Position numbers and translations under genes: made by a program. 64,000 nucleotides of DNA from Lysobacter capsici. Lineage in GTDB: Bacteria; Pseudomonadota; Gammaproteobacteria; Xanthomonadales; Xanthomonadaceae. The DNA lies in assembly GCF_014779555.2 (NCBI RefSeq), contig NZ_CP094357.1, forward strand, positions 2,356,001 to 2,420,000, read 5' to 3'. The notes below the pieces were generated by a model. The model made no database searches. It was given only the letters and a program-made list of their open reading frames with translations, and was not told the origin of the DNA. Positions 1-10,440 of this stretch are shown here, piece by piece (the first letter of the stretch is position 1; each line of letters begins with the position of its first letter).

Positions 1-255
1 CGCCGGGAATTGCGGCGGCCGGCGCGGCCCCTGACCATCCGCGGCGGCCGCGCCACGCTGGCCGGCGAGGCGATCGCCGACCTGCGCCTGCACTGGCGCG
101 GTTGGCTGGCCCGGCTGGATTTCACCGGTCCCGACGGGCGCCGGCAGCGGCTGTTGTGGTGGCCCGACACCCTGGACGCGGCCGCTCGCCGTGAACTGCG
201 GCTGGCCGTCGCGGTCACAGCCCCTGCGCGCGATACGCGTTCGGTGGCACCATGA
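1..255 (+). CDS. C-terminal part of a hypothetical protein, possibly YgfX-like
   Basis: The reading frame is open from the left edge of the window, so the true start lies outside; 84 codons plus stop are visible. A TTG at 10 is the first possible start inside the window but is probably internal. The visible part is Arg/Leu/Trp-rich, with RLLWWPDTLD followed by ARRELRLAV. This resembles the C-terminal pattern of YgfX-type inner-membrane proteins (hydrophobic strand, PD-L, Arg-rich helix), but no membrane segment is in view. The family call is an inference; the existence of a coding frame is well supported by codon bias. Confidence 0.5.
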   Translation, partial: RRELRRPARPLTIRGGRATLAGEAIADLRLHWRGWLARLDFTGPDGRRQRLLWWPDTLDAAARRELRLAVAVTAPARDTRSVAP

Positions 256-261
256 GACGAG

Positions 262-390
262 GCCGGGATTCGGGATTGGAGATTCGGGATTCGCGCACAG
301 CGAACCCACTTCCGACCGATCCGCCAACCCTTCCCGACACAGGCCCAAGACGATGAACCCGATCCCGAATCCCGAATCCCGAATCCCGGC
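262..390. repeat. Inverted pair of GGGATTC heptamer repeats
   Basis: A run of GGGATTC-type heptamers at 262-293 is followed by its reverse complement (CCCGAATC runs) at 361-390. The two arms could fold into a long imperfect hairpin just upstream of lolC. The same heptamer recurs at 43921-44010 and 55468-55495. No clear promoter is visible in this gap. Confidence 0.7.
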
Positions 391-397
391 TGCATAA

Positions 398-1642
398 ATG
401 TTCAAACCCATTTCAGTCGCCATCGGCCTGCGCTATCTGCGCGCCAAACGGCGCAACGGCTTCATCTCCTTCATCTCGCTCGCCTCGATCGGCGGCATCG
501 CCCTGGGCGTGACCGCGCTGATCACGACCCTGGCGGTCATGAGCGGGTTCCAGCGCGAGATCCGCGACCGCATGCTGCAGATGGCCGCGCATGCCACGGT
601 CAGCGCCTACGGCGAACCGATGACCGAATGGCGGGTCGCGGTCGACAAGGCCATGGCCGATCCGCGCGTCGCCGGCGCCGCGCCCTACGTCGACAAGGAA
701 GCGCTGCTGTCGGCCACCCGCCAGCAACCGGCGATCGTGCGCGGCGTCGATCCGATCGAAGACCACAAGGTCTCGGTGCTCGCCGACAAGATGGTCGAGG
801 GCAAGCTGAGCTCGCTCACGCCCGGCAGTTTCAACATCGTGCTCGGCAAGGAACTCGCCTTGTGGATGGGCGCGCAGGTCGGCGACAGCGTGGTGGTGAT
901 GACCGCCGACGGCCGCAGCACGCCGATGGGCGCGATGCCGCAGCTCAAGCGCTTCACCGTCAGCGGCATCTTCGAAGCCGGCTACAACGAATTCGACAAG
1001 GGCCTGGCGGTGGTCAACATCCGCGACATGCAGCGGGTGTTGCGCATGGGCGACGGCGTGACCGGCGTGCGCCTGCGCCTGCACGACATGGATCAGGCCT
1101 GGAACGTGGCGCGCGATCTGGCGCTGAGCCTCGGCGGGCCGTACCGGGTCACCGACTGGAGCAGCGACAACGCCAACATGTTCCGCGCGTTGAAGATGGA
1201 GAAGGTGGTGATGGCGGTGCTGCTGTCGCTGATCATCGCGATGGGCGCGTTCAACCTGGTGTCCTCGCAGGTGATGCTGGTCACCGACAAGCAGGCCGAC
1301 ATCGCGATCCAGCGCACGCTCGGTCTGACCCCGATGAGCGTGATGGCCGTGTTCGTCGTGCAGGGCACCTTGATCGGCATCATCGGCACCGTGCTGGGCG
1401 TCATCGGCGGCATCACCCTGACCTTGAATCTGGAACACATCCTCAAGGCCATCGAGACCGTGCTCGGCGTGCAGCTGCTGCCCGAGGACGTGTACTACAT
1501 CACCGGCCTGCCGACCGACCTGCGCAGCAGCGACGTGATCGTCATCGCCTGTGTGGCGCTGGCGATGGCGTTCCTGGCCACTATCTATCCCGCCTGGCGC
1601 GCCGCGCGTACGGCTCCGGCGGAGGCGTTGCGTTATGAGTGA
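398..1642 (+). CDS. lolC: Lipoprotein-releasing ABC transporter permease (LolC/LolE family)
   Basis: Inner-membrane permease that, with LolD, extracts outer-membrane lipoproteins from the inner membrane and passes them to LolA. The 414 residues match the family length. An N-terminal amphipathic stretch ([18 protein letters not shown]) precedes TM1 at about 25-50. A large periplasmic domain follows to about residue 265, then three C-terminal TM segments of the FtsX/MacB type ending in [17 protein letters not shown], which is typical of the family. Only one permease gene is present here, so the complex may be a homodimer (LolF-like) rather than LolC/LolE; that is an inference, because a second permease could lie elsewhere. 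Its stop overlaps the lolD start. Confidence 0.93.
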   Translation: MFKPISVAIGLRYLRAKRRNGFISFISLASIGGIALGVTALITTLAVMSGFQREIRDRMLQMAAHATVSAYGEPMTEWRVAVDKAMADPRVAGAAPYVDKEALLSATRQQPAIVRGVDPIEDHKVSVLADKMVEGKLSSLTPGSFNIVLGKELALWMGAQVGDSVVVMTADGRSTPMGAMPQLKRFTVSGIFEAGYNEFDKGLAVVNIRDMQRVLRMGDGVTGVRLRLHDMDQAWNVARDLALSLGGPYRVTDWSSDNANMFRALKMEKVVMAVLLSLIIAMGAFNLVSSQVMLVTDKQADIAIQRTLGLTPMSVMAVFVVQGTLIGIIGTVLGVIGGITLTLNLEHILKAIETVLGVQLLPEDVYYITGLPTDLRSSDVIVIACVALAMAFLATIYPAWRAARTAPAEALRYE

Positions 1643-2507
1643 GGCTCACAAATCGAACATGGAACAGCGCGATCCCGCCAGTCACGGCGCCGACGATGTG
1701 GTGTTGAGCTGCACCGGCCTGACCATGATCTATTCGGAAGGCAAGCTGCGCACGCCGGTGTTCGACGGGCTCGATTTCTCGGTCAAGCGCGGCGAGACCG
1801 TGGCGATCCTCGGCGCTTCGGGCGCGGGTAAAAGCACCTTGCTGCACTTGCTCGGCGGCCTGGACACGCCGACCAGGGGCGAGGTCTATGTCGACGGCCA
1901 TCGCATGAGCGCGCTGTCGAACCGGGCGCGCGGCATCGTGCGCAACAAGTCGCTGGGCTTCGTCTATCAGTTCCACCATCTGCTGCCGGAGTTCACCGCG
2001 CTGGAAAACGTGATGCTGCCGATCCTGTTGAGCGGACGCTCGATGCAGCTGCGGCAAGTGCTCTCGGGCGGCAGCCTGGTGTTCGGCCTGGCCCATTTCC
2101 TTTTCGTGGATATACCGCTGGCGATATTTCATTCGGTGGTCGATGAGATGTTCCAGGCGCCGTCGGTGGCGGAGGCGCGCGAGCGCGCGACCGTGTTGCT
2201 GGAATCGGTCGGGCTGGGGCATCGGCTGCACCACAAGCCCGGCGAATTGTCCGGCGGCGAGCGCCAGCGCGCCGCGGTGGCGCGCGCGCTGATCAATCGC
2301 CCGGCCTGCGTGCTCGGCGACGAACCCACCGGCAATCTCGACGAAAAAACCGCCGCGACCGTGTTCGAGCTGATGCTCGCGCTCAATCGCGAGCAGGGCA
2401 CCAGCCTGGTGCTGGTGACCCACGACCGCCGCCTCGCGCGGCGCCTGGACCGCGTGCTGGAATTGCACGAGGGCAAACTGCGGCAACTGGACGCCGCCGA
2501 GGTGTAG
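1635..2507 (+). CDS. lolD: Lipoprotein-releasing ABC transporter ATP-binding protein LolD, with internal insertion
   Basis: ATPase that powers lipoprotein release. The ATG at 1635 overlaps the lolC stop by 8 bp, indicating translational coupling; an in-frame upstream start at 1551 lies wholly inside lolC and is less likely. Walker [10 protein letters not shown] is at residues 60-68; the Q-loop [10 protein letters not shown], signature LSGGERQR, Walker [12 protein letters not shown] and H-loop VTHD are all present. At 290 residues it is longer than the usual 225-235. About 41 extra residues (137-177) sit between ENVMLPILL and the helix before the signature. They include a hydrophobic stretch ([17 protein letters not shown]) and use more A/T-ending codons than their surroundings. 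Confidence 0.93.
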   Translation: MSEAHKSNMEQRDPASHGADDVVLSCTGLTMIYSEGKLRTPVFDGLDFSVKRGETVAILGASGAGKSTLLHLLGGLDTPTRGEVYVDGHRMSALSNRARGIVRNKSLGFVYQFHHLLPEFTALENVMLPILLSGRSMQLRQVLSGGSLVFGLAHFLFVDIPLAIFHSVVDEMFQAPSVAEARERATVLLESVGLGHRLHHKPGELSGGERQRAAVARALINRPACVLGDEPTGNLDEKTAATVFELMLALNREQGTSLVLVTHDRRLARRLDRVLELHEGKLRQLDAAEV

Positions 2508-2509
2508 AC

Positions 2510-4894
2510 ATGCTCGACGCGGCAAGGACGCCGCCCTTCGGAAAACTCATCGCGATCGCCTTGTTGGCCGGCATCGGTGCCGGTCTGGCCTTGCCGCGTG
2601 CGTGTCCGTGGGGACTTTCGTTACCGATTCTGATTCTGGCCGCGCTGATGTGGTGGCGCTCGCCGCGTTGGCGCGCGTTCGCCGCGGCCGGGTTCGGTTT
2701 CGCCCTGGTCAGTCTGCACGCGGCCTATGCGCTCAGCCTGCAACTGCCGCCGGAGTGGGAAAAGCGCGACGTGGCCGTGACCGGCCGCATCGTCGAACTG
2801 CCGGTGCACGAGCCGCGCCGCACCCGTTTCGAATTCCGCGTCGACGACGATGCCGCGCAACCGCCGCCGCTGCGCGGGCGTCTGCTGCGGCTGGCCTGGT
2901 ACGACGAACGCATCGAGCCTCGGCAGGTGCTCGCCGCCGGTCAGCATTGGCGATTCGTGGCCCGCGTGCGCGCGCCGCGCGGCCTGCGCAATCCGGGCGG
3001 ACCGGATGCGGAAAAATACGCGCTGATGCAGCGGCTCAGCGCGACCGGTTATCTGCGCGATCCTGAAAATGCCCAACGCTTGGCCGAAGCCCGTGGCCTG
3101 CAAGCCTGGCGCGAATCGATCAGCAATCGCATCGCCGCGCGGGTGAGCTCGGATGCCTCGCGCTTCGTGCGAGCACTCGCGCTGGGCGACACCCGCGCGC
3201 TTGGCGAACGCGACTGGAGCGTGTTGCGCGCGAACGGGCTGACCCATCTGATCGCGATTTCGGGGTTCCACGTCGGGCTGGTGGCGGGGTTTTTCGCCTT
3301 GTTCGTGCGCGGGTTGTGGTGGCTGTGGCCGGGGTTGGGACGGCGTCTGCCGGCCGCGGTCGCCGCTTCGGTCGCGGCGATGCTTGGCGGCTTGTTATAT
3401 GCGGCTTCGGTGGGCTTCGCCCTGCCGACCGTGCGCACCTGGCTAATGATCGCGGTGATCGCCGGGCTGCGTCTGTCGCGGCGTCCCTTTCATGCCTTCG
3501 ATGCCTTGGCCTTGGCGGCGATCGCGGTCTTGCTCGCCGATCCGCTGGCGGTGCTCGGGGCCGGGTTCTGGCTGAGTTTCCTCGGCGTGGCCTGGTTGCT
3601 GTGGTGCCTGCCGGACCAAACGGACACCCGCGGTTGGCGCGAACGGCTGCGCGCGTTCGTGTCGGCGCAGGGCGTCGCCAGCCTGGGATTGCTGCCGCTG
3701 GGCGTGCTGCTGTTCGGTCAGGCCTCGTTGGCGGGACCGTTCGCGAACCTGGTCGCGGTGCCGTGGTGGAGCCTGCTGGTGGTGCCGCTGGCGTTGATCG
3801 GTACCGGGCTGGAGGCATTGCATGCCGGCACGGGCGAATTCGCCTGGCGCTGGGCCGCGGCCTGCTTCGAGCCGGGCTGGCCGTGGTTCGAAGCGCTGGC
3901 CGACAGCGGCCTGGCCTTGTGGTGGCTGCCCGAAGCGCGCTGGTTTGCTTTGCCGCTGGCCCTGATCGGCGCGTTCTGGCTGCTGCTGCCGCGCGGCGTG
4001 CCGGGCAAGGCGCTGGCCATGCTGCTGTGGTTGCCGTTGCTGTGGCCGGATCGCCATCTGCCCGCGCACGGCGAGGCCGAGCTGGTGGTGGTCGATGTGG
4101 GGCAGGGGCTGTCGGTGCTGGTGCGTACCGCGCATCACGCTTTGTTGTTCGACGCCGGTCCGGCGGTGCGCGACGGCTTCGACGCCGGCGAACGCGCGGT
4201 GGTGCCGGCCTTGCATGCCCTGGGCGTGCGCAGGCTCGACCGCGCGGTCGCCAGCCATGCCGACAACGACCACGCCGGCGGCCTGGCCGCGGTGTTGCGG
4301 GCGTTTCCGGCCGGCGAGGTGTCGGCGCCGCCGGAGGTCGAGGGCGAGGCGCTGCAACACATCGCGACCCGGCCCTGCGAGGCCGGGCGCAGTTGGACCT
4401 GGGACGGCGTGCGCCTGCGCTGGCTGCATCCGCCGCGGCATTTCCCTTACCTGGGCAACGAGTCGAGCTGCGTGCTGCGGATCGACAGCCGCCATGGTTC
4501 GGCGCTGCTGACCGGCGACATCGGCGAGGTGATCGAACGCGATCTGGTCCGCCGCGCCGCGGTTTCGGCCGAGGACGACTTGCGCGCCGACGTGGTGCTG
4601 GTGGGCCATCACGGCAGCGGCGGCTCGTCCGATCCGGCCTTCGTCCAGGCCACCGGCGCCCGCCATGCGCTGGTCTCCAGCGGCCACGGCAACCGTTTCG
4701 GCCATCCGCGCGCGGACGTGCTCGAACGCTGGGCCCGCGCCGGCGCGCAAACCCGCGACACCGCGGCCGATGGCGCGCTGCGGGTCGGCCTGCGCGCCGG
4801 CGGCACCACGGTCGAAACGCGACGCCAGGCACACCCGCGTCTGTGGGATGCGACCCGGCGCACGGACCCTGGGCTATCCTATCGGCCGGATTGA
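2510..4894 (+). CDS. comEC: DNA internalization competence protein ComEC/Rec2
   Basis: Polytopic inner-membrane channel for uptake of single-stranded transforming DNA. The 794 residues show the family layout: N-terminal TM segments and a DUF4131-like soluble region (about 1-200), a competence domain with many TM helices (about 225-515, beginning near [13 protein letters not shown]), and a C-terminal metallo-beta-lactamase-like domain starting at [10 protein letters not shown]. Its metal motif [10 protein letters not shown] starts at residue 582, and GHHGSGGSS lies further on. The start is 2 bp after the lolD stop, so the gene is probably co-transcribed with lolCD. All key motifs are intact, so natural competence is possible if the rest of the machinery exists. 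Confidence 0.93.
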   Translation: MLDAARTPPFGKLIAIALLAGIGAGLALPRACPWGLSLPILILAALMWWRSPRWRAFAAAGFGFALVSLHAAYALSLQLPPEWEKRDVAVTGRIVELPVHEPRRTRFEFRVDDDAAQPPPLRGRLLRLAWYDERIEPRQVLAAGQHWRFVARVRAPRGLRNPGGPDAEKYALMQRLSATGYLRDPENAQRLAEARGLQAWRESISNRIAARVSSDASRFVRALALGDTRALGERDWSVLRANGLTHLIAISGFHVGLVAGFFALFVRGLWWLWPGLGRRLPAAVAASVAAMLGGLLYAASVGFALPTVRTWLMIAVIAGLRLSRRPFHAFDALALAAIAVLLADPLAVLGAGFWLSFLGVAWLLWCLPDQTDTRGWRERLRAFVSAQGVASLGLLPLGVLLFGQASLAGPFANLVAVPWWSLLVVPLALIGTGLEALHAGTGEFAWRWAAACFEPGWPWFEALADSGLALWWLPEARWFALPLALIGAFWLLLPRGVPGKALAMLLWLPLLWPDRHLPAHGEAELVVVDVGQGLSVLVRTAHHALLFDAGPAVRDGFDAGERAVVPALHALGVRRLDRAVASHADNDHAGGLAAVLRAFPAGEVSAPPEVEGEALQHIATRPCEAGRSWTWDGVRLRWLHPPRHFPYLGNESSCVLRIDSRHGSALLTGDIGEVIERDLVRRAAVSAEDDLRADVVLVGHHGSGGSSDPAFVQATGARHALVSSGHGNRFGHPRADVLERWARAGAQTRDTAADGALRVGLRAGGTTVETRRQAHPRLWDATRRTDPGLSYRPD

Positions 4895-4921
4895 AGTCGG
4901 CCACAGGCCGGAGGTTCGCGA

Positions 4922-5587
4922 GTGCTGGAACTGGTCAAGGCCGGCGGTTGGCCGATGATTCCGTTGTTGATCCTGTCGGCGCTGGCGCTGGCGATCATCA
5001 TCGAGCGGCTGTGGACCCTGCGCCGGCGCGCCGTATTGCCGCCGCAACTGGGCCAGGAAGTGCGGGCCTGGGCGGCGACCGGAAAGCTCGACCCGGCGCA
5101 TATCGAGTCCCTGCGCGCGACCGCGCCGCTGGGCGCGCTGCTGGCCGCCGCGCTGGACGTGCGCAACCGCCCGCGCGAGGAAATCCGCGAACGCATCGAG
5201 GACGTGGGCCGGCATCTGGTCCACCGCATGGAGCGTTACCTGAACACGCTCGGCACCATCGCCGCCGCCGGTCCCTTGCTGGGCCTGTTCGGCACCGTGG
5301 TCGGCATGATCCAGATGTTCATGGTCATCAACGACCACGGCATCGGCGACGTCAACCAGCTCGCCGGCGGCATCGGCAAGGCGCTGGTGTGCACCGCGAC
5401 CGGCATGATCGTGGCGATTCCGGCGCTGATGGCGCACCGTTGGTTCCGCGGCCGCATCTCCGAATACATCGTCGCGATGGAGCACGAGGCCATCGCCCTG
5501 ATCGACGTGTTGACCCCGGGCACCGCCGAAGCGCGCCAGGCCGAAGCGGCGCGCGCGCCGGTGCGGCTGGCCGGTCAGGCCGGCTGA
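4922..5587 (+). CDS. exbB: MotA/TolQ/ExbB proton channel family protein
   Basis: Inner-membrane proton-channel subunit that works with the downstream ExbD-like protein to harvest proton-motive force for outer-membrane energisation. At 221 residues it shows an N-terminal TM (about 10-28), a cytoplasmic charged region, and two C-terminal TM helices with the conserved pattern GPLLGLFGTVVGMIQMF and GKALVCTATGMIVAIPALM. The start is GTG with GGAGG about 8 bp upstream. In xanthomonads this pair sits between comEC and msbA, as here. Whether it serves TonB transport or lipid A export cannot be decided from sequence. Confidence 0.9.
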   Translation: MLELVKAGGWPMIPLLILSALALAIIIERLWTLRRRAVLPPQLGQEVRAWAATGKLDPAHIESLRATAPLGALLAAALDVRNRPREEIRERIEDVGRHLVHRMERYLNTLGTIAAAGPLLGLFGTVVGMIQMFMVINDHGIGDVNQLAGGIGKALVCTATGMIVAIPALMAHRWFRGRISEYIVAMEHEAIALIDVLTPGTAEARQAEAARAPVRLAGQAG

Positions 5588-5597
5588 GGCGCGCTCG

Positions 5598-6074
5598 ATG
5601 CGTATCCGCGACCATCGCGCCGACGATGAGCCCGAGATCAACCTGGTTCCGTTGATCGACGTGATCCTGGTGCTGATCATCTTCTTCGTGGTCACCGCGA
5701 CCTTCGACGCGCGCTCGGTGCTCAAGCTCGAGTTGCCGCGCGCCACCGGCGAACCGTCGGGTGACGCGAGCAAGGCGCTGATCGTGCTGGTCAACGCCGA
5801 AGGCCGCTATTTCGTCGGCGACCGCGAGGTCCTGCGCGACGATCTGGAATCGCTCAAGGCCACCATCGCCGAAGTCGCCGGCAGCGACCGCGACCGCAGC
5901 GTGATGCTGCGCGCCGATGCGCGCACGCCGTATCAGGCCGTGGTCACCGTCTACGACGCGCTCGGCCAGTTGGGTTTCCGCAAGATCATGAGCGCGACCG
6001 CGCCGCCGCAGAACACCGGCGGCGCCAGTAACGCCAGCGGCGGCGGCAAGCCCGCGGCGGGGCCGGCGCGGTGA
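5598..6074 (+). CDS. exbD: ExbD/TolR family biopolymer transport protein
   Basis: Partner of the upstream proton channel. The 158 residues have a short cytoplasmic N-terminus (EINLVPLIDVILVLIIFFVVTA region, residues about 15-36) that carries the conserved membrane Asp of the family. A periplasmic domain ends in TVYDALGQLGFRKI. The C-terminal tail is Ala/Gly/Ser-rich and low-complexity. It starts 10 bp after exbB, and its stop overlaps the msbA GTG, so the genes form one operon. Confidence 0.9.
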   Translation: MRIRDHRADDEPEINLVPLIDVILVLIIFFVVTATFDARSVLKLELPRATGEPSGDASKALIVLVNAEGRYFVGDREVLRDDLESLKATIAEVAGSDRDRSVMLRADARTPYQAVVTVYDALGQLGFRKIMSATAPPQNTGGASNASGGGKPAAGPAR

Positions 6075-7825
6075 GCGCGAGCGCAACCGCCTCGCCCTGG
6101 CAGACCTACCGCCGGCTGCTCCGATTCGCCCTGCCGTACCGCAACCTGCTGTGGCTGGCGGTGATCGGCATGCTGATCGAAGCCGCCGCCGGCGCCGGTT
6201 TCACCAAGTTGATGGAACCGGTCATCAACCAGACCTTCATCGTCAAGAACACCCGGATCGCGGTGTGGTTGCCGCTGGCGATCGTCGGCCTGTTCGTGCT
6301 GCGCGGCATCGCCGGTTACGTGACCGACTACTACATGGCCAAATCCGGGCGCGGCGTCGCCCGCGATCTGCGCGTGCAGGTGCTCGGCAAGTACCTGCGC
6401 CTGCCGGGCGCGCGCTTCGATACCGAACCGGTGCCGTCGATGCTGGTGCGGCTGGGCTCGGACAGCGATCAGGTCGCGCAGGCCTCGGTCGATGCGCTCA
6501 AGGTCATGGTCCAGCAGTCGACCCAGGCGATCGCCTTGCTCGCGGTGATGATTTGGACCAGCTGGCAGGTGACGTTCGCGGTGCTGATCATGGCGCCGCC
6601 GCTGGCCTGGGTGATGGACAAGGTCGGCCGCCGTTACCGCCGCATCAGCCATCGCATCCAGGAAAGCGGCGCGCAGTTGCTGCTGGCCGCCGATCAGGCG
6701 CTGTCGAACCAGCAGGAAGTGAAGGTCTACGGCGCGCAGACCTCCGAACTGGGCCGTTATCGCGAGATCGCCGACAACTACCTCAAGCTCAGCCTCAAGG
6801 TCGAATCCACCCGCAGCATCGCCTCGGCGATGGTGCAGTTGATGGGTTCGGTCGGTCTGGCGCTGCTGCTGTTCGTCGCCGGCTACGAGGCCTTCAACGG
6901 CCGTCTGGACGCCGGCGGTTTCGTAGTGCTGATGGTGTCGATGATGGCGATCATCCCGAACCTGCGTCAGCTCACCAACGTGCAGAACATGCTTCAGCGC
7001 GGCGTGGCCTCGGCCGAGCGCTTGTTCGAAGTGCTCGATGCGGTCGAGGAGCCCGACACCGGCACGCGCGAACTCGCGCGCAGCCAGGGCCTGATCGAAT
7101 TCCGCGACGTCACCGCGCGTTATCCAGGACAGGCCTTGCCGGCCTTGTCGAACATCAGCTTCACCGCGCGGCCCGGCACGGTCACCGCGATCATCGGCCG
7201 CTCCGGCAGCGGCAAGTCGACCCTGATCAAGCTTATTCCGCGCTTCTACGATCCCGAGTCCGGACAGATCCTGCTCGACGGCCATCCGCTCGACGAGTAC
7301 AAGCTGCTCGACCTGCGCCGCCAGATCGCCCTGGTCGGCCAGCAGGTGATGCTGTTCGACGGCACCGTCGCGGCCAACGTCGCCTACGGCGAAATGCAGC
7401 AGGCCGACGCCGCCGCGCTCGACAACGCGGTGCGCGGCGCCAACGCGGCCGAGTTCATCGAACGCCTGCCCGAAGGCGTCGACACTTCGATCGGCGCCAA
7501 GGGCGGCAAGCTCTCCGGCGGCCAGCGTCAACGCCTGGCGATCGCGCGCGCGATGCTCAAGGACGCGCCGATCCTGATTCTCGACGAAGCCACCGCGGCG
7601 CTGGATACCGAATCCGAACGCCTGGTGCAGGACGCGCTGGAACGGCTGATGCCCGACCGTACCACCTTGGTGATCGCGCATCGTCTGTCGACCATCGAAC
7701 ACGCCGATCAGGTGCTGGTGCTGGATCAGGGCCGCATCGTCGAGCGCGGTTCGCATGCCGAACTGCTGGCGCAGGGCGGCCTGTACGCGCACCTGCACCG
7801 CATGCAGTTCCGGGACGCCGAGTGA
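6071..7825 (+). CDS. msbA: Lipid A export permease/ATP-binding protein MsbA
   Basis: Homodimeric half-transporter that flips lipid A-core across the inner membrane. The 584 residues comprise a six-helix ABC transmembrane domain (about 20-310) and a nucleotide-binding domain with Walker [11 protein letters not shown]-loop, signature LSGGQRQR, Walker [13 protein letters not shown] and [12 protein letters not shown]. The GTG start overlaps the exbD stop in a GTGA arrangement, indicating coupling. The lpxK that follows is its usual partner, so the pair supports lipid A maturation and transport. Confidence 0.95.
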   Translation: MSASATASPWQTYRRLLRFALPYRNLLWLAVIGMLIEAAAGAGFTKLMEPVINQTFIVKNTRIAVWLPLAIVGLFVLRGIAGYVTDYYMAKSGRGVARDLRVQVLGKYLRLPGARFDTEPVPSMLVRLGSDSDQVAQASVDALKVMVQQSTQAIALLAVMIWTSWQVTFAVLIMAPPLAWVMDKVGRRYRRISHRIQESGAQLLLAADQALSNQQEVKVYGAQTSELGRYREIADNYLKLSLKVESTRSIASAMVQLMGSVGLALLLFVAGYEAFNGRLDAGGFVVLMVSMMAIIPNLRQLTNVQNMLQRGVASAERLFEVLDAVEEPDTGTRELARSQGLIEFRDVTARYPGQALPALSNISFTARPGTVTAIIGRSGSGKSTLIKLIPRFYDPESGQILLDGHPLDEYKLLDLRRQIALVGQQVMLFDGTVAANVAYGEMQQADAAALDNAVRGANAAEFIERLPEGVDTSIGAKGGKLSGGQRQRLAIARAMLKDAPILILDEATAALDTESERLVQDALERLMPDRTTLVIAHRLSTIEHADQVLVLDQGRIVERGSHAELLAQGGLYAHLHRMQFRDAE

Positions 7826-7907
7826 GCGCTGCGATGCAGGCGATCGCGATCGCGGCGATGATCGGCCGCGGCCCGATGCAAGGCCGGCGCGATCGCGGGA
7901 GCGCGCG

Positions 7908-8951
7908 ATGAGCGGCGCGCCCGATCGTCGCGGCGGCGTGCCGGCGTACTGGTACGACGACAGCGCGGTGCCGATGCATGCGCGGCTGTTGTCGGGCGTA
8001 TACGCCGCGGTCACCTCGTTTCGCCGCGCGCTCTACCGCAAGGGCCTCAAGCGCCGCCGCCATCCCGGCGTGCCGGTGATCGTGGTCGGCAACATCACCG
8101 TCGGCGGCGCCGGCAAGACCCCGTTGACCATCGCCCTGGTGCAGCGGCTCAAGCAGGAAGGCTGGACCCCCGGCGTCGCCAGCCGCGGCTACGGCCGCGA
8201 CGACATCGCCACGCCGCTGTGGGTCGATCGCGATACCGATCCGCGTGTCGGCGGCGACGAACCGGTGCTGATGGCGCGCCGCACCGGGGTCAAGCTGCGC
8301 GCCGACCGAGATCGCGCCGCCGCGGCCAAGGCGCTGGCCGAGGCCGGCTGCGACATCGTCATCTGCGACGACGGCTTGCAGCATTACCGGCTGGCGCGCG
8401 ACATCGAGATCGAAGTGGTCGACGGCCGCCGCCGTTACGGCAACGGCCAGCTGCTGCCGGCCGGTCCGCTGCGCGAGCCGCCCGAGCGCGCCGCCGATTG
8501 CGATTTCCGCGTGGTCAACATGCCGCAGGCCGCGTCCGGCGATCCCGCCGCGAGCAGCGGTTTCGGCGAGTGGCCGATGCGCCTGGTCGCCGATCAGGCA
8601 CTGCCGCTGGTCGGCGCGCGCGCGCTCAAGCTCGAAGCCTTCGTCGGCCAGCGGGTGCACGCGGTCGCCGGCATCGGCGATCCCGAGCGTTATTTCGCCA
8701 TGCTGCGCGGCCTGGGCATCGCGATCGTGCCGCACGCCTTTCCCGATCATCACCGCTACAGCGAGGCCGATTTCGCCTTCGGCAGCAAATTGCCGGTGCT
8801 GATGACCGAGAAGGACGCGGTCAAGATCCCGCTGACCGGCGAGGGCGCGTTCGCCTCGGAGTCGTATTACAGCGTGCCGGTGCGCGCGGAGTTGCCGGAA
8901 GCGTTCTGGGTGTCGTTGCTGGATAAATTGCAGGCGTTCGCCAAGCGCTGA
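7908..8951 (+). CDS. lpxK: Tetraacyldisaccharide 4'-kinase LpxK
   Basis: Membrane-associated kinase that phosphorylates the 4' position of the lipid A disaccharide. It has 347 residues from the ATG at 7908, which is preceded by a purine-rich GGGAGCG. An in-frame start at 7755 overlaps msbA and encodes non-LpxK sequence. The P-loop [11 protein letters not shown] is near residue 60, and [13 protein letters not shown] and LPAGPLREP follow as expected for the family. The gene is 82 bp downstream of msbA and is probably in the same transcript. Confidence 0.94.
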   Translation: MSGAPDRRGGVPAYWYDDSAVPMHARLLSGVYAAVTSFRRALYRKGLKRRRHPGVPVIVVGNITVGGAGKTPLTIALVQRLKQEGWTPGVASRGYGRDDIATPLWVDRDTDPRVGGDEPVLMARRTGVKLRADRDRAAAAKALAEAGCDIVICDDGLQHYRLARDIEIEVVDGRRRYGNGQLLPAGPLREPPERAADCDFRVVNMPQAASGDPAASSGFGEWPMRLVADQALPLVGARALKLEAFVGQRVHAVAGIGDPERYFAMLRGLGIAIVPHAFPDHHRYSEADFAFGSKLPVLMTEKDAVKIPLTGEGAFASESYYSVPVRAELPEAFWVSLLDKLQAFAKR

Positions 8952-8974
8952 GTCGCTGGCGTCGTAGTCGTAGT

Positions 8975-9044
8975 GACGCGGTCGCGGCTCGCGCCGCTCG
9001 TACAGGGAGCGATTGTAGGAGCGGCGCGAGCCGCGACCGCGAAC
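8975..9044. repeat. REP-like element pair, inverted
   Basis: Two copies of the palindromic consensus TGTAGGAGCGGCGCGAGCC with a GCGACCGCG tail stand head to head at 8975-9006 (reverse) and 9013-9044 (forward), between lpxK and kdsB. It is the same family as the 10441-11303 array and the copies near 50.3 and 57 kb. The structure can form a long hairpin in the mRNA between the two genes and may separate their expression. Confidence 0.85.
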
Positions 9045-9122
9045 CCGCACCCACCGCGTCCGCCGCGCAAGCCGTCGTCCTCACCAAATCCGCACCCGCA
9101 TCACCTGTTTCGGAGCCCAACC

Positions 9123-9923
9123 ATGAGCCAGGATTTCGTCGTCGCCATCCCCGCCCGCTACGCCGCCTCGCGTCTTCCCGGCAAGCCCCTGCGCGAAATC
9201 GGCGGCGAACCGCTGGTGCTGCACGTCGCGCGCCGCGCGCTCGCGGCCGGTGCGCGCGAGGTCTGGGTCGCGGCCGACGACGAACGCATCGCCCAGGCGC
9301 TCAAGGACAGCGGCGTGCAGGTCGCGATGACCTCGCCCGACCACGCCTCCGGCACCGACCGCCTCGCCGAATGCGCCGACCTGGCCGGTTGGCGCGACGA
9401 CACCGTGGTGGTGAATCTGCAAGGCGACGAACCGTTCGCGCCGGCCGCCGGCATCGTCGCCACCGCGCAGACCCTGCGCGACAGCGGCGCGGAGATGTCG
9501 ACCCTGGCCGTGCCGATCACGCAGGTCGAGGTGTTGTTCGATCCCAACGCGGTCAAGCTGGTGCGCGCCGGCAACGGCGATGCGCTGTATTTCAGCCGCG
9601 CGCCGATTCCGTGGCCGCGCGACGCCTTCGCCAAGGACCGCGAGCGCATGCCCGGCGGCGACGAATGGCTGCGGCATATCGGCATCTACGGTTATCGCGC
9701 CGGGTTCCTGCGCAAGTTCGCCAAGCTGCGCCCGGGCCGGCTGGAGCAGATCGAATCGCTGGAACAACTGCGCGCGCTCGAGGCCGGTTATCGCATCGCG
9801 GTCGGGATCACGCCCGAGCCGTTCCCGCCCGGCGTCGACACGCCCGAGGACTTGGTCCGCGCCGAAGCGTATCTGGCGCAGACGCGCCAAGGCGAAGCGC
9901 CGGCGAGCGGCGAGGGCGCCTGA
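9123..9923 (+). CDS. kdsB: 3-deoxy-manno-octulosonate cytidylyltransferase (CMP-Kdo synthetase)
   Basis: Cytoplasmic enzyme that activates Kdo with CTP for addition to lipid A. The 266 residues from ATG 9123 begin [19 protein letters not shown], the typical nucleotidyltransferase start, followed by [33 protein letters not shown] and a C-terminal GVDTPEDL. The in-frame extension upstream to 8973 runs through the REP pair and is rejected. The spacing to lpxK is filled by that repeat; the phosphatase gene follows after 3 bp. Confidence 0.95.
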   Translation: MSQDFVVAIPARYAASRLPGKPLREIGGEPLVLHVARRALAAGAREVWVAADDERIAQALKDSGVQVAMTSPDHASGTDRLAECADLAGWRDDTVVVNLQGDEPFAPAAGIVATAQTLRDSGAEMSTLAVPITQVEVLFDPNAVKLVRAGNGDALYFSRAPIPWPRDAFAKDRERMPGGDEWLRHIGIYGYRAGFLRKFAKLRPGRLEQIESLEQLRALEAGYRIAVGITPEPFPPGVDTPEDLVRAEAYLAQTRQGEAPASGEGA

Positions 9924-9926
9924 GCC

Positions 9927-10406
9927 ATGCGCCTGCTCGTGGTCTGTCTGGGCAACATCTGTCGTTCGCCGGTCGCCGAGGGTGTGCTGCGCGCGCGCAT
10001 CGAGGCTTCCTCGCTGGCCGGTCGGATCGAACTCGACTCGGCCGGCACCGGCGACTGGCATGTCGGCGATCCGCCGGACCGGCGCGCGATCGCCAACGCG
10101 GCCGAACACGGCGTGGATATTTCCGGCCTGCGCGCGCGCCAGCTGGCCGCGTCGGATTACCGCGATTTCGACTGGCTGCTGTGCGCCGACAAGGCCAACC
10201 TGCGCGACGTGCGCGCGCGTGCGCCGAAGGGCGCCCGCGCGCGCAGCGCCCTGCTGCTGGATTGGTGCAATACCGTCACCGACGGCGAAGTGCCCGATCC
10301 CTACACCGGCGGACCGGCCCAGTTCGAGCATGTGTTCCAGTTGCTCGATCGGGCGGCGGATGGGGCGATCGCGCGCTTGCGCGAGGAACTGGGGTTGCGC
10401 GGGTAG
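9927..10406 (+). CDS. Low-molecular-weight protein tyrosine phosphatase
   Basis: The 159-residue enzyme has the catalytic P-loop VCLGNICRSP near the N-terminus (Cys-x5-Arg) and the general-acid motif DPYTGG near residue 127, both complete. Members dephosphorylate tyrosine-autokinases of polysaccharide export (Wzb type) or small-molecule phosphoesters. It starts 3 bp after kdsB, so it is probably the last gene of the envelope operon; the tandem repeat array follows. The actual substrate cannot be told from sequence. Confidence 0.9.
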   Translation: MRLLVVCLGNICRSPVAEGVLRARIEASSLAGRIELDSAGTGDWHVGDPPDRRAIANAAEHGVDISGLRARQLAASDYRDFDWLLCADKANLRDVRARAPKGARARSALLLDWCNTVTDGEVPDPYTGGPAQFEHVFQLLDRAADGAIARLREELGLRG

Positions 10407-10440
10407 GGCGTTGCCGGATCGCTGCGTGGGTTCGGCGCCC

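Noticed and set aside
1551-1634. Upstream start for LolD
   Set aside because: It lies inside lolC and encodes Trp/Arg-rich sequence unlike LolD; the ATG at 1635 is coupled to the lolC stop.
3120-4904. Long reverse-strand frame across comEC
   Set aside because: Arg/Pro-rich antisense of comEC, with codon bias belonging to the forward gene.
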